Below are positions 52,601 through 63,874 of a DNA stretch of 64,000 nt, one piece after another; the first letter of the stretch is position 1, and each line of letters begins with the position of its first letter. The DNA is from Leptasterias polaris (Eukaryota > Echinodermata > Asteroidea > Forcipulatida > Asteriidae): NCBI GenBank assembly GCA_037783415.1, contig JAZGTN010000027.1, forward strand, positions 434,001 to 498,000, read 5' to 3'. Made by a program: the position numbers and the translations under genes. Below the pieces are notes generated by a model. That model was not told where the DNA came from and searched no databases. It saw nothing but the letters and a program-made list of their open reading frames with translations.

Positions 52601-54479
52601 TTGTGTGCTTGTTTCTTCTTGCAAGGTTTATTTGTTGTTATTCCATTGCCTTGTTAAGGCTCTTCACACTTCACCCAATCATTACTTTTTCATGTGCATT
52701 TTTTTTTTCTGCAACATATTTTTGTTCACTTTGAAAACGAATTGTAAACATAAATATTGTTTAATAGATGTGATTTTTTAAAATTAATATCGTTGTTATT
52801 ATTATATGAGCTTTATTGGTTGTAAACATACATGGGCTGTGTATTCTGTAAATAGTAATATTACCATTAATAATAATAAAAATAGGCATTTATTAAGCTA
52901 TTTTAAAGATTGTATCAAAGTGACACTATCAGTACCATTCTTTATTGAGCCTGTGTTCCAGAAACCATTTCAACTCCTTTGGAGTATGCAGCACCGGCAG
53001 CCAAGTTGGTGCACAGGTTGCTAATTTTTCGCATCAACAATATCTACTCTTTCAGGTACACATTTACTCCTGGGTGAGGAGAAGCAATTATAGTTTTAAA
53101 GTGTCTTGCCCAAGAACAAAGGTGTCCCGACCGGAGTCTTGTCATTTTTATTTATTCTTTTTTTTTAACCACCGATTACTGGAAAACTTATTTCTGATTT
53201 CTCCTGTAGGTATTGTGCTGTTTTTCTCTGGTATGGCAATAAATATTCACTCGGACTCTATTCTCAGGAATCTAAGAAAACCAGGAGAAGTGGGTTACAA
53301 GATACCGAGAGGTAAGTCAAGGCATTGGAATAAACTTCTCATCACAACCAGGATATTCTTATTTCAATCTGATTTTTGATTTTCTTGCTTCAGGTAATCA
53401 CTAACGATATTAAATAGCCTTTGAAAAAAAACAATTGGACCCAACACATGAAAATGTCATTGGCTCAGGTGTATAAAGTTGTTAATGCAGTTTGTATGGA
53501 TTTCATAAAATTGCTTTTGCATATTTTGGAGCTCTTGGTTTATGGAGTTTATTGACCAAGAATGGTCTTCAAAGTATTATTCTTTGGTAAAAGGAAATTG
53601 TCCACATAAAACATTTATTTGTGGATTTTGTTTTAGTTTTCAAATTTATGTTTTTTTCATTTAACGACTGTTTGAACATTCTGGACATGAAATTGCAACT
53701 AACAACCTTATAGCACTGCGCAACAACATGTAGGTTGGCATAATGCCTAATTTTTTTAAGAGTCAAATATAAACATTCAGTGCTTAGAAGAAAGTATTAC
53801 AGGGAAGAAGTATTTGCCAATCAAACTTTATTGGGGAAACAGTTTCAAACATACTGCATTTTTTCCCCGTTTTCTGCTTCAGAGCAGATCTTCGGTGTGT
53901 GTTTATCCTTTGGTGTATATTGCATGTAGCTATGTTCATCCCCAGACCTGTCTTTGTCCACTCACTCTCATTTCTTTTCCTCATCTTACCAGGTGGAATG
54001 TTTGAATACGTCTCAGGTGCCAACTTCTTTGGTGAATTTGTGGAGTGGCTTGGGTTTGCCTTGGCTTGCTGGTCAGTGCAGGCTCTGGCATTTGTTGTCT
54101 TCACTATTTGTAATATCGGACCAAGAGCAATTCAGCATCATAGGTAAGAGCTTAATTATTATCTCGATGAGTATTGACAGCCCCCCCCCTCCCCTTTCAC
54201 TAACCCAATAAAGAAAAGAGAAAAATCCACTAGGTTTTATGCACTGTCAATAAGGATATCCATCAATAAGTTGTGTTTATCAAAAAAGCTTGAATCCCCC
54301 CCCCCCCCCCCCCTAATCCTAACACCATCATTGCATCAATAGGTCTTCCCTTATTTTGAGTACTGTTTTTGTCTCGTTTATTTTTGACTTACATTTTTTC
54401 CCTCACTTTCAGGTATTACCAGGAGAAATTTGACGACTACCCAAAGTCAAGGAAAGCTTTTATCCCATTCATCATTTGA
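46683..54479 (+). CDS. SRD5A1: Steroid 5-alpha-reductase (SRD5A1/2 type), complete
   Basis: The exons are 46683-47011, 47638-47804, 53210-53311, 53993-54143 and 54413-54479, all with GT-AG borders. They join to 816 nt, 271 codons plus TGA (human SRD5A1 has 259 residues). The enzyme is an NADPH-dependent ER membrane protein that reduces the 4,5 double bond of 3-oxo-4-ene steroids. E74 in FIQEVPAF and Y107 in HYFQR align with the catalytic Glu57 and Tyr91 of human SRD5A2. Exons 3-5 carry the family signature NIHSDSILRNLRKPGE, YKIPRGGMFEYVSGANFFGE, and an IIPFxx-like end (AFIPFII). Five exons and 102/151 bp internal exons agree with the vertebrate gene structure as I know it. The second intron (5.4 kb) contains an antisense retrotransposon. 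A non-coding 5' exon is likely, because CTCATTCAG precedes the ATG exon at 46673. SRD5A1 and SRD5A2 cannot be told apart by eye. Confidence 0.95.
48114..49256 (-). pseudogene. Retrotransposon ORF: rest of reverse transcriptase
   Basis: This is a 380-residue frame continuing the RT after the break. It shows TDFSKAFDLIDHN (catalytic Asp segment), GGLPQGTKFGPLGF, and KYVDDMTIVE, where YVDD is the active-site box. HWAVQNNMKVNPDKC and VKILGVFISSDLKWDKHV then follow, the usual post-palm blocks, and a C-terminal region with LLKKFHLS, YATPVWN and IQKRALKIILG. No RNase H domain is visible. The frame ends with a TAA, then about 180 bp of 3' UTR and the (AAT)n tail. Its apparent start MDPNQFGN lies within the duplicated segment and is not a genuine initiation site. 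Confidence 0.85.
49291..51678 (-). pseudogene. Retrotransposon ORF: 2A-like motif, endonuclease, RT start
   Basis: This is a 795-residue frame. Residues 21-40 (LPRLLMCLGLLLLSCQPTCK) are a hydrophobic stretch like a signal peptide. Residues 121-128 read DISSNPGP, a 2A-like motif with Ser in place of the usual Glu. A basic patch RRYRGKRGGRK lies at about 201-211. The endonuclease starts with MLCNPRSL (about 284), with TETW at 313-316, GGGVALYINDL, AVYSPPND, IAGDLNRLD and a late RSDHNTIIW. The RT begins with KAGGPDGIPAPI and RPISLTDHF near the C-terminus. The frame ends at a stop created by a 46 bp insertion. The second, downstream frame carries the rest of the RT. Confidence 0.85.
51903..53209 (+). 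other. Rest of SRD5A intron 2; no extra exon seen
   Basis: The intron DNA between the retrotransposon and exon 3 is AT-rich. It includes a likely SINE fragment near 53060-53140 (CTCCTGGGTGAGGAGAAGCA, AGTGTCTTGCCCAAGAACA), which is the inverted form of part of the 14527-14755 element. The exon 3 acceptor TTTCTCCTGTAG is strong. Confidence 0.5.
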
Positions 54480-56400
54480 AGTAAATGGACAGCTGCTACG
54501 ACGCTCAGGACCATGAGGCAATGTGTAATCAAAATCAAAATTTGGTTTGTATATCAGGATGGGAGGATCGTTAATTTTTATCTTAACTGAGCTAGTTTTA
54601 ATACTTTCTCTGAAATAATTTGTACTGTAGAATCAGTAAAATTAACGGGCATTATTATGTTGAAAATGTTGTGTGTGAGAGATTTCAGTTCAGTTTAAAT
54701 TTAAGTAGAGTTTTAGAACCTTGATTCCTCTTCAAGATGTGGACTATTTGTATATGTGATTGGAATTTCTGTAAAAGATGGACAATTATTTTTATTAATT
54801 TAAATGCTTTTAAAATACTTTTAAAACATTGTTACGAAAAATTGCCAAAGTAAAATGTGAGATTAGGTTTCTATGCCAGCTATTTGTTCAAACCATCACT
54901 CAGTACTATTACTTACTACATGAAAGTGTAGTTATATTTGCAAAATTTTGGGGGTCATTTCGAGTCTGAAAGCAGTGACCAGTTACTTGAAGTTTTTAAG
55001 CACTTTTTTGCACAATATTCATAACAAGCACCTAAATTCAGAAGAAAAAAAAAACATGCTCCAATGGTATCTCAATTTACAAATGGATTTTTTTCTTTCT
55101 TACACTTCCAGTCAGGAATCAAGTGCAGCCTACAACTGGGAATCTGTTTTTGTTTTGATGTTTTCAAATAGCTGAAGATTTTTTGATATTATACTAACCA
55201 TCAACATATAGTGTCAACAAATGGCCAAAACTGCAATGGTATGAAGAAATTACCAAAGATAGCCGTTTAAAATAGTACAAAACATTGCCAAATATATTAT
55301 TAGCTTCCCCAAGAAGTCAAAATTTCTTGCAAACTTGAAGTTTAAAAAGTTCACCTTTAAAAATTAAATGGTATTAAACATAGAAATGATTGCGTCATGC
55401 AGGAAATACAGATATATCAGAAGTGCACAACAGTTTTTCCAACAGTAAATGGCTTCTCTACAGGGGCCTTTTAAGGGACACCAAGGAAAGAATGACCAGG
55501 GGCAATTAAAATTCATTGACCGAAACAATTTTGAGAGCTCTGTAGGCAAATCTTTTGAAAAATTAATGCCTTTATTTTGTAAACATTCAATTGGTGTGCT
55601 TCAATGTTTTTCATTTTTAAAAGAATTCCATTGACACTTTTCGTTAGTTTTCGCCATCTTGAAACTGAAAATATGTTTCAGATAAGGGTCGCCAAAACCT
55701 GGCCCGGATTTATGTTGTGCTGGAGACTAAAAACCATGGATATGTTTTACCATCAATATCCGTATGTATTTTTTAATCAGTAAAATACAGACAACCAAAG
55801 AAAGTTAAGCACCTTTTTTATTGTATCAAACTTGCTTTTATTTACAGTTTTAAAAGAATATTCAAGTGATATTGTACTCAGCTGGAAGATTTGTATCAAA
55901 TAGTATCCAAGTTTGTAAATAATTTTGTAGGAAATGGAGTGCAATTAATTGAGATAATGTTGGACAATTACTCTGATAAATATAAAGTTTACGACAAATT
56001 CATAACACGTCTTTGTAAAAGGAATCGTACATTTCCATTCGGATTTCTCTGAACAAAAACAAAATGTAACTTCATCTATCATTAATGACCCGCTTGCATC
56101 GAGATGAGAGTCAAACTGCATGTAAAGATATGGTGGGCATCTAACCATGTGCATGTGTCGCCTAAAGGAATACCAGGGATCAGAAACTCCAGACTTTTTA
56201 AGTCGACCTTTGTCCACATATAAAGAAATCCTGCTCTTTGATCTACTCTATTGCTGAAGACACTGGTCTGTGAAGGTGGAAATGCCATCATTTCAACACA
56301 CCTCAAACTTGTTCCTGAGCATTGCTCTTGCCCCCGGAGTAGACATAGCAAAGTAATATATGGGGAATCCCACTCACAATATAACTCAAACAAGATTTAT
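54480..56400. other. Convergent 3' region between SRD5A and DCAF4
   Basis: About 2.07 kb separates the two stop codons. For SRD5A no AATAAA is seen downstream on the plus strand; ATTAAA at 55363-55368 and 55373-55378 are possible weak signals. For DCAF4 see the minus-strand signals at 56486 and 56396. A diverged dispersed-repeat fragment may lie at 55445-55545 (GGGGCCTTTTAAGGGACACC). No other gene is visible. Confidence 0.45.
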
Positions 56401-56485
56401 TGTGGGTGATGACATCAGGTGAATTGGGTCCAAAGACTTGTATCATGCCACTGCCATCTTTTAAAGAGTTCATGTTGGGTAATGA

Positions 56486-56491
56486 TTTATT
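56486..56491 (-). terminator. Polyadenylation signal candidate for DCAF4
   Basis: AATAAA on the minus strand (TTTATT at 56486-56491), about 60 bp beyond the DCAF4 stop. A second AATAAA is at 56396-56401. Either would give a short 3' UTR. Confidence 0.45.
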
Positions 56492-56550
56492 GCACATTTT
56501 ACACTGAAATTGAAAAGGGTTGACTTTCAGCCTCGGGGTTCTTGTGTGAA

Positions 56551-59500
56551 TCATAATGGGTACCAGTATAGGTTTCTTTGAACCCCAAGCAGTAGCCCAG
56601 GTCGAGTACCATGTTTCCAGTCTTGTGAGTATATAACAGAAGGGTTAAGGTGACTTGGTGGTTGTGGGCAAGGGATGGTCCTCAGTAGAGTGGCATCATG
56701 GAGGCTCCATAGCCTGGTATAACTGTCTTGGCCAACTAGGACAAGAAACAAGAAAAGGGGAGGGAAAAAAGCATTATGGATTAATAATACAATAATAAAT
56801 AACATCAGCACTTATATAGCGCAACTCGAAAGAATGATCATTGCGCTTCACACATTATTACCCCTGGTCACTGGGCCATTTATTTTATTCCTTAAACCAT
56901 CTAAGCGCAATCATTCGCAAGAACCATTTTACCCCTGGGTTAAGAGAAGCAATTATAGTGTCTCGCTCAAGGACGAACCAACACCCTGGCCACCAGAACT
57001 TGAGTCCGATGCGCCAATATTACAGTGGATTACAGTGTTCTCTATGTCCATCAAGCACTACCAATACAAATACCATGGAATGCATACACTGACTTGCTTT
57101 CAAGAGTCAGATTCGGAGTTTCATACTTTGAGTCCTTCATTGAAAATGTTACTTGGGGTCAATGCCACACAAGGAAATTTACAGGCAACCAGTTCCAGGC
57201 AATCTCCAAGAAGCAACAAACATTCATGTTAAAAAAAATGTTTTACATTATTTTTGTGGAGATAATAATACCAAGCATTTCAATATGATCTACTTTGTAA
57301 AATAAATCACAGCGCCAACAATAAATGAATCAGAGAAAAAACACAGAGTAATAACAAATGATAAGTTAAAGAAAAGGTAGGTTTGGAGAAGTTTAAAAAA
57401 ATTGTACAATTGAGCTAGTCGCCTTAATGTGTATGGGGTTATTGTTCATTCCCTAGCAGCGAAGACTGTAACGGTTCTGTCTTCAGCACGATTGTGATTT
57501 TTTGGGGGATGTTTAACGGAAAGGATCCAAATTGGAGCAGAGATTATGTCGAGATGGTTAATGTCGTTGCAGACAGTTTATGATGTAGTCTGGTGACTGG
57601 TTGATGAATGTTTTATAAAACAAGTAAAATATCCTTTGCCAGTGGAGAGATTTCATGAGGGGAATTTGGTCATGGTGTCACTATTTGAAAAAATGTCTCC
57701 GGTGTTACTTGAGTGTCTCTTTTGCAGGCGCTGCAATGGGTTTCCTGTTAAGGTTTCCACGTGTGACAAGGGCCCTTAGAGATGATTTGTAACTGTACCA
57801 AGCTTTTCACACAAACTTGATTATTTGGGAATTATATTAACTAGTGTTTGATGCCTTTAAGTTTCTCACACTATGAGCACTTTGTATGAGCCTACCTCCA
57901 TATAAAATCTTCTCAGTTGAATCGACAGAGATGGGTAAATGAGCATGCTTGTTATTATGACCTTTGAACTCCTGTACACATAGACACTGACGAAGGTCCC
58001 ATAGTTTGATCTGAAATCAAAAGGACAAAAATACATGAAGTTTCAATATAGAGGATTGTCAATCTTTAGTTTATCAATAACAATATCGAAAATACAGGAA
58101 TAACTACAAACAAACATTTGCACATTGGGACAAAAAGTGCATTATAGTATTCAAGCCTGTATATTCAATTGCCTCCGCGCTCCTTGTCAATGGGCCTTGG
58201 TGCCCCTGGAAAGTTTCAGTACAATTTGCCTTCTACAAAGGAAAAACTGCCTTGCCCTTACAAGAATAAAGCATCAGACCAACTACAGTACGTTGACTAA
58301 AACGTTACCTTGGTCAAATCACCACAAGATCTCTACATTCATTCTGCATTCATAACAACTAAAAACATGGAAGCAGCACAATTGACCGTCATTTTGACCG
58401 CATGAGGGCGCTTTCAATGGCGATTACAATTGTATCTTATTTTGGCTGCCTGTATGTTGTTTTCTTGTATCAATGACTAAATAACTAATAACAATGAAAA
58501 ATCAAAGTTTGTTGTACTTGTTTTGCATCACATGAATTTGGTACACACACACCCACAGTCATAAATACGACGAAATTATCAAGTCCATTACTGAAGACAT
58601 CTATATTCAAAGTCCAACTCAAGTTTTTGATATAAATTGTTATACCTGCCCACTCATATCGCTAGCTATGATGTAGTTCTCATCTTTGAGAAGACGGACA
58701 GAACACACAGCCACTTTGTGCCTCAGTCTCAAGGTAATATCTGACCTCGTCTGGGTCAAAGATCGAAGGTCACAGCCCAATATCTCACCTCGACGTGTAC
58801 CATTGTACAGAACAGGTCTCTGCATTTTAGATATTTTATGAAGAACAGTTAATACAATTTGTTTGAGAGACACTACACTGAAAAAAATCCAAATAAAATC
58901 TTAACAAAAATATTCAATTCTGATGCAAGGACAGAAACATTGAAAGAATAATATTAAGGCTAGAAACATGTTAAGTCTCTGGAATTTGGCCAGCCTCATT
59001 CTGGTTACGGCGTAATTTCTGGTTCAAGAACTGAAATTTGATCAAACTTACTGTTGTAGAGAACACCTGGGCTAGTACATCGCTGTGATTGGTGAATACC
59101 TTCCACTTGTACGCAGTAACCGTGTCTACTACAATGGCTTTATTGCTTGAACCTACAGGACAGATCATAAAGCATTTTAACACTGGGTCTGATAGTTAAC
59201 TTTGTTTATATATTTTTTAACATAAATTTTAACATTTCACATTCATAAAAAGTTGTCTTTTACAAAGGAACAAAACTGCCCCTCGAACAAAAAAAATTGA
59301 CAAAATAGGGAGCTGTCAACATTGGGGGTAGATAGCACAGTTGGTAGAGCACCGGCATGTAAACCCGAAGGTCGTAGTTTCAAATCTCACTCCAGTTCAA
59401 ATATGAACATCTTCATTTTCAAACCCTTTATCCAACAAGATTCCAGACCTAGAATTTCATCATTTAGAGGGCGAGGCAATTTTCGTTTTGCAAAGGGCAC

Positions 59501-62500
59501 TTCAATTGGAAAATCTTAAAGTCTGTGGGAAACTTGTGAATGGGCAACAGGGCCGAGACCTCAGTGGCCTGTGTGTAATTCCAGGCCTGAGATTCTGCTC
59601 ACCTATACTAAGATACGATGGAGCTACTGGGTTGTTGCTCCATGTACACGTCCAGGCAGACTCATGATTACTCTCATAGCTATACGTGATGTGGTTATGA
59701 CCATCTAGTGAGAAGAAACAAATGTATGCTTACGTTTCCTCTTCAAGATGTTTCAGTGGGGGAATTAGGGTGAATCGAATGTGGTCTAAACTCAGCGATT
59801 ATGGTGAAATAACTTTTTAACCAGAAGCTCACTGGGTATACAGTTGTAACTGCCACCAATCTTCCTGAAAATCATCAGATTCTTATTCCTCTTAACATTG
59901 CACGGCAAGAGAAATACGTGGATAAAAGCATATGACGAATGTAAAACTCTGCCTTTTCTATACATCAAACTTTCAATGACAGTTTCTGGAATTGGTTTAA
60001 CCCTTTAGATACCATTTATTTAATTAAAATTTTCCCCTTTTGAATGCAGCCTTCAATGATTGAAGTTATACACACTGCCAGACGCACGAGGTGAACACCT
60101 TTTCTTAGTGATAAGTGTGTACTGGGGTCTTTTACGTCCATTTACAGCTATTTATTACAACACACGGGACCTACGGCTTTACGTCCCATTCTGTTAAGTG
60201 TTTTGCTCAAGGCAGAAGTGTCACAACTGAGACTCGAACCTACACTCTGGTGATCAGAAACACCAGAACCCGAGTACGGTGCTCTTAACCGCTCGGCCAT
60301 TTACAATCATCACCATTAAGCCTAGACATCGCAACTATTGTCCATTTTTTTTATAATTTTTTCAGTACAAATGTCAACAAAAATAACATGAAACAGAAAC
60401 TTTGTTTTGTTTTTAGAAATTGGGATACTATCTTAATATAGGAAACATTGGAAAATTTCATTTTTTTCCACGACCTTTTTTTTGATATCTTTGTGTGGAT
60501 GGAAGTAGGTCAAATCGTGTAACCCTTTGGGGCCAGCCACCGTGGGCATTTTGGTCACCAAGCCACTTGTGGCTGCTCTGGTCTGTAAAGGAATAAAAAG
60601 TGTGTCGTGAGACTGGATAGTTTTGATTAAAAGTGCAAAGACAATACTGAACCATCCCTGCAATGAAACTATGGCTGTGTCCGGATTTGCGGCAGTGGCT
60701 ACAGCTATGGCTGTTGCTATGGGAATCTTATTCTGCAATGCATGTTGACATGATGGATAAGCCGCAGCTGCTTATTCGGACATGGCATGCTTTTGGTATA
60801 CTCTGTACTCTGACCTTCTTCTCTTGGGCACCTCAGAAGCTGTACAGAACTCATTGGACCCCCGGATAAAGAATATCTGTGAAAATACTCAGTCAAGGAG
60901 TTCAATTTTATTTAGAGGTATTATACTCAATTGGTAGAGCTGCAAATAGTTGCAGACATTGTTTTCATGTTTTGTGTGATCAACCAATATACATGAAATA
61001 AGAAACCTGAGACAATTTGGGCTTAATCCATTGAGTGAGTCAGGAGAAATTAGTGTAAAAAAAAAAAACATTAGCTGATTGCATATTTTTAGGTTTTCAG
61101 ATACAGTTTTCTTGAATATGACTTCTTTTCAGAGGGAAATATTTCACAGAAAATTGGCTGTAGTATGAACTTCATAATCAGTCAGCTTTCAGACTAAAAT
61201 AAACAATGATGTTATTTATCCTTATTACCAATCCTGTATAATACCTTTAAAATCTACAAGGATTTCAAGGAATTGAGTTTGATTATATAACCGAAAGGAT
61301 ACATGATTTGTAGGTCATCTGGATTGGCACTGCAGGAAACCCAGGATGCACTGGTAACCTACAAGATATAAATAAAACAAGAAACAAACTTACTTGAGAC
61401 CTCTTAAAGGAAATCCGAGTGATTGTACAGTACATGTGTAATGATAAAAACTTATTTAATCTCACTCTCAAGGTACTGTTTTCCAGCGAGTTGACCACCA
61501 TTAGAAACCATTCAACTGCGAGGGTTGTGAATAGAGGCATGTGTAGATTCATTCACCACCTGATGTTACATTGCAGGCTTACAGAGTTTATCTATCATTC
61601 AAAACCACAGTGGATGATATTGAATGGTCACACAGTAGGAGGGTTGACTGTGTACTGTGTAAATGCATCCACCTCATATCATATAGAGGACTGGCATAGT
61701 TTATCTATCATCTAAAATCACAGTGGAGGACACTTGTCACGGATGGAATTGTGAAATATAAAGAATGGTTAATAGTCACAGGGTAATGCAAGACTTATTA
61801 ACAACAAATTGATTCTCAGAAAACACATTTTATGAAGAATAAATTAATTAAGTTTAATCATAAATGCGAAATTAAAGAACTGCAAAGCAAAAATATTTAC
61901 AAGACAACAAAATGTGCATGCTTAAATAATATAATTCAAGTTCAGTAGCAATCAAGCCAGCATTATAATCTTAGGGAATTAATGATGGCAATCTTAAAAG
62001 CAACTTAAAGCAATTCATAACTAAATTAATACTATAACGGTAAAAATTTACGACGACGATGAGTGTGGTGAAAATAATGCCAGTTTCCTTTTTAGGTCGT
62101 GCCTCATGCCATGAACGCTGCGAGTTAAAAGATGCAAAAAAGAAGCTTTTCCTTTACCTTGGTCACTCTTGTACCAATAATGTTGATTACTTTCCAGTCA
62201 GACACACACACTGATCGAGGCTTGGACGGGTTAGGGGTGATGGTGCCTTGCCACATTCTGCAGGAGAAAAGTAATAGAATCAGAAAACATGAACAAATAG
62301 TCAATGGCCTTACCTTTCGACCCTATCAGAGTCTTTCGTGAAGGCTTTAAGAAAGACTCTGCTAGGGTCATCAAGTCAGGCCATTAACTATCTTTGCATT
62401 TATACCATAGATCATTTTGGTTGGTAAGCAGTTTGCAACAGCTATTTCTATTTCTTCACAATCTGAAAACCTGACAAATTACACACACAAAAGTGAACCA

Positions 62501-63874
62501 CATTTTATATGTATTTATTTGGTTTGCTGTATTATGATGTAATTATTAACTACTTTGCTGTGAAGATTGCTTTTGTACGAACTTGTCTTGCTGTAATTCT
62601 ACTACCGCGGAATAGATTTTGGAATTTGCGGGGGACTTAGTTCTGAAAAGAACTGTTCTGCTTATAAAATACGACCTAGAAAATCATTTTATGGCTCTAT
62701 GATTTTTACAAGAGAAGACACAACTCTTAAACAATGTCAAGGATTTAAAAAACCCATTTTCTGTTTTCAATGAAGTTTTGTTTGCAAATTGTATTAGGGG
62801 TTAAAGGTAGGGGTCATAGGTCGGTTTTTGTCACAGTAATGCTGATTTATAGGCAAACTATAAAGAAAGATACAATGTACATGTACATGTAAGTCACATG
62901 TGAAAGTTTCAGCTGAATACATTATGCACTTGCTGAGAAAACAGCAATAAACTGTCACAGTATTTTTACAAGAACGTTGAATCCATCCACATGTAGCGAG
63001 GCCACAGCGTATACAAACTGCATCTCTGGGCACAGCGTTAGCAAGCAGATACAAACCCTAAAAATTTGAGAAATGGTTCGTGCAGGAATTTTTTTCAGAT
63101 TCAAATGTAATTGGGTGAAAAAGTATCCAAACGGTATTACTTCGAAGGGAATCCTTCTTAAGAAAAGTGTTTACTATCAACAGCTGCAGTGCTTCTTACT
63201 AAGTTTTTATAATCATTATTGTTTAGAGAACTAGCCAATCTATAACCCTAATTTTAAGATTAAAATAAAAAGCATGAATTTACTAACCTACTCAGGTAAT
63301 CGTGTGATAAGACCATCAAAACCCTTTGCTGACTTTCATCAACCTTAAAATAAAAATAAAATTACTTATTATTAATCCATCAATTAATTTGTTTACACAA
63401 TAATGTATTCATAACGCATTAGTTGTGATTACACACACCGCATGACTTTAAAATTACCTGAACTGTGGAAGTTCAAGTTGTGACCAAAACAAAGTTTGAT
63501 AAGTCAGTTTTGAACTTGTGTCACAAAATGCCTTGTCTGCAGTCATTGTTTCTAGAACTTTTATTTGCAATTTCATTTTAAGAAATGGCAATTTACAACT
63601 TTAAGTGCATGGCATTTACACAGGGAATAGGCCTATATAATAATATATAATACTGGGAACTGATAGGGTTAAGCACAAATATGAAAATTATACATGAACT
63701 TTGTTAAACAGTTTGTGGACTTGTGTGCAAGATTTGTTTGAGCACATTTTTAGTTTCTGACCTACCTGCAGGAAACTGATGTCCCCCGATTCTCCATCGA
63801 AGTACTGGTCTGGGAAGTTAGCCAGCTTTCTTGGTTTTAAATCTAGATTCCTAACGGCATTTTCCTGGGAGAAT
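56551..63874 (-). CDS. DCAF4: DDB1- and CUL4-associated factor 4 (WD-repeat), last ten exons
   Basis: Exons in gene order are 63766-63874 (or to 63864), 63288-63343, 62158-62257, 61292-61358, 60475-60582, 59603-59704, 59052-59152, 58646-58819, 57896-58010 and 56551-56735, ending with TGA. The phases agree at every junction and give about 371 residues; human DCAF4 has 495, so the N-terminus lies beyond the window. DCAF4 is a WD-repeat substrate receptor of CUL4-DDB1 ubiquitin ligases. The C-terminal half is clearly recognisable: ESAWTCTWS, TNHSDVLAQ, LYNGTRRGEI, DENYIIASDMSGQ, IKLWDLRQC (a WDxR DDB1-binding box), VGQDSYTRLWSLHDATLLRT and GLLLGVQRNLYWYPL. The first five exons are less conserved and rest mainly on phase and splice sites. 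The donor at 60475 (AAAAG then GTCGTG) is weak and should be checked. Confidence 0.9.
56800..57015 (-). mobile_element. SINE-like repeat in last DCAF4 intron
   Basis: CAGCACTTATATAGCGCAAC, GAAAGAATGATCATTGCGCT, then TTTTACCCCTGGGTTAAGAG and AAGCAATTATAGTGTCTCGC occur on the plus strand. The second half is the inverted form of the body of the SINE at 14527-14755. Confidence 0.55.
57160..57775. mobile_element. GGCC(A/T)TGTCACA-family element, longer copy
   Basis: The left end (CAATGCCACACAAGGAAATT, TACAGGCAACCAGTTCCAGG) resembles the left ends at 5956 and 14970. The right end (GGTTTCCACGTGTGACAAGG, then GCCCTT at 57775) is their inverted counterpart. The 616 bp may be one element or two nested ones. 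It sits in the last DCAF4 intron. Confidence 0.4.
58150..58270 (-). repeat. Dispersed repeat, GAGGGCG...AAAGGGCAC family, copy 2
   Basis: On the minus strand GGGCAAGGCAGTTTTTCCTT, GGGGCACCAAGGCCCATTGA and CAAGGAGCGCGGAGGCAATT follow the order of the copies at 21455 and 59450, with divergence. Confidence 0.45.
59285..59430 (+). mobile_element. tRNA-derived SINE, copy 3
   Basis: The leader CAAAATAGGGAGCTGTCAAC, an A-box-like TAGCACAGTTGGTAGAGCAC, a B-box-like AGTTTCAAATC and the tail CATTTTCAAACCC align with the copy at 4595-4760. It lies within a DCAF4 intron, antisense to the gene. Confidence 0.7.
59450..59590 (+). repeat. Dispersed repeat, GAGGGCG...AAAGGGCAC family, copy 3
   Basis: GAGGGCGAGGCAATTTTCGT, CAAAGGGCAC, AAAATCTTAAAGTCTGTGGG and AATTCCAGGCCTGA parallel the copy at 21455-21600. 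It directly follows the SINE at 59285 and ends near the DCAF4 exon at 59603. Confidence 0.6.
60085..60303 (-). mobile_element. tRNA(Leu/Ser)-derived SINE, best preserved copy
   Basis: The minus-strand order is ATGGCCGAGCGGTTAAGAGC (A box region), GTACTCGGGTTCTGGTG, CTGATCACCAGAGTGTAGG, GGTTCGAGTCTCAG (B box), CTTGAGCAAAACACTTAAC, GGGACGTAAAGCCGTAGGTC and GACGTAAAAGACCCCAG. The class II tRNA head with extended variable region is clear. It is inserted in a DCAF4 intron in the same orientation as the gene. Confidence 0.8.
62303..62385 (-). repeat. Double-stem inverted repeat with hammerhead-like order
   Basis: The outer stem AATGGCCT (62303-62310) / AGGCCATT (62378-62385) encloses an inner stem of 19 bp with one mismatch (62319-62337 and 62351-62369) and a 13 bp loop. 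On the minus strand CTGACTTGATGA precedes the inner stem and CGAAAG follows it, the same order of blocks as in the hairpin at 5194-5238. Confidence 0.7.

Noticed and set aside
54296..54313. Poly-C tract in the last SRD5A intron as a regulatory element
   Set aside because: Similar C or G runs occur in intergenic DNA here (7088, 11648), so it is more likely an ordinary unstable homopolymer.
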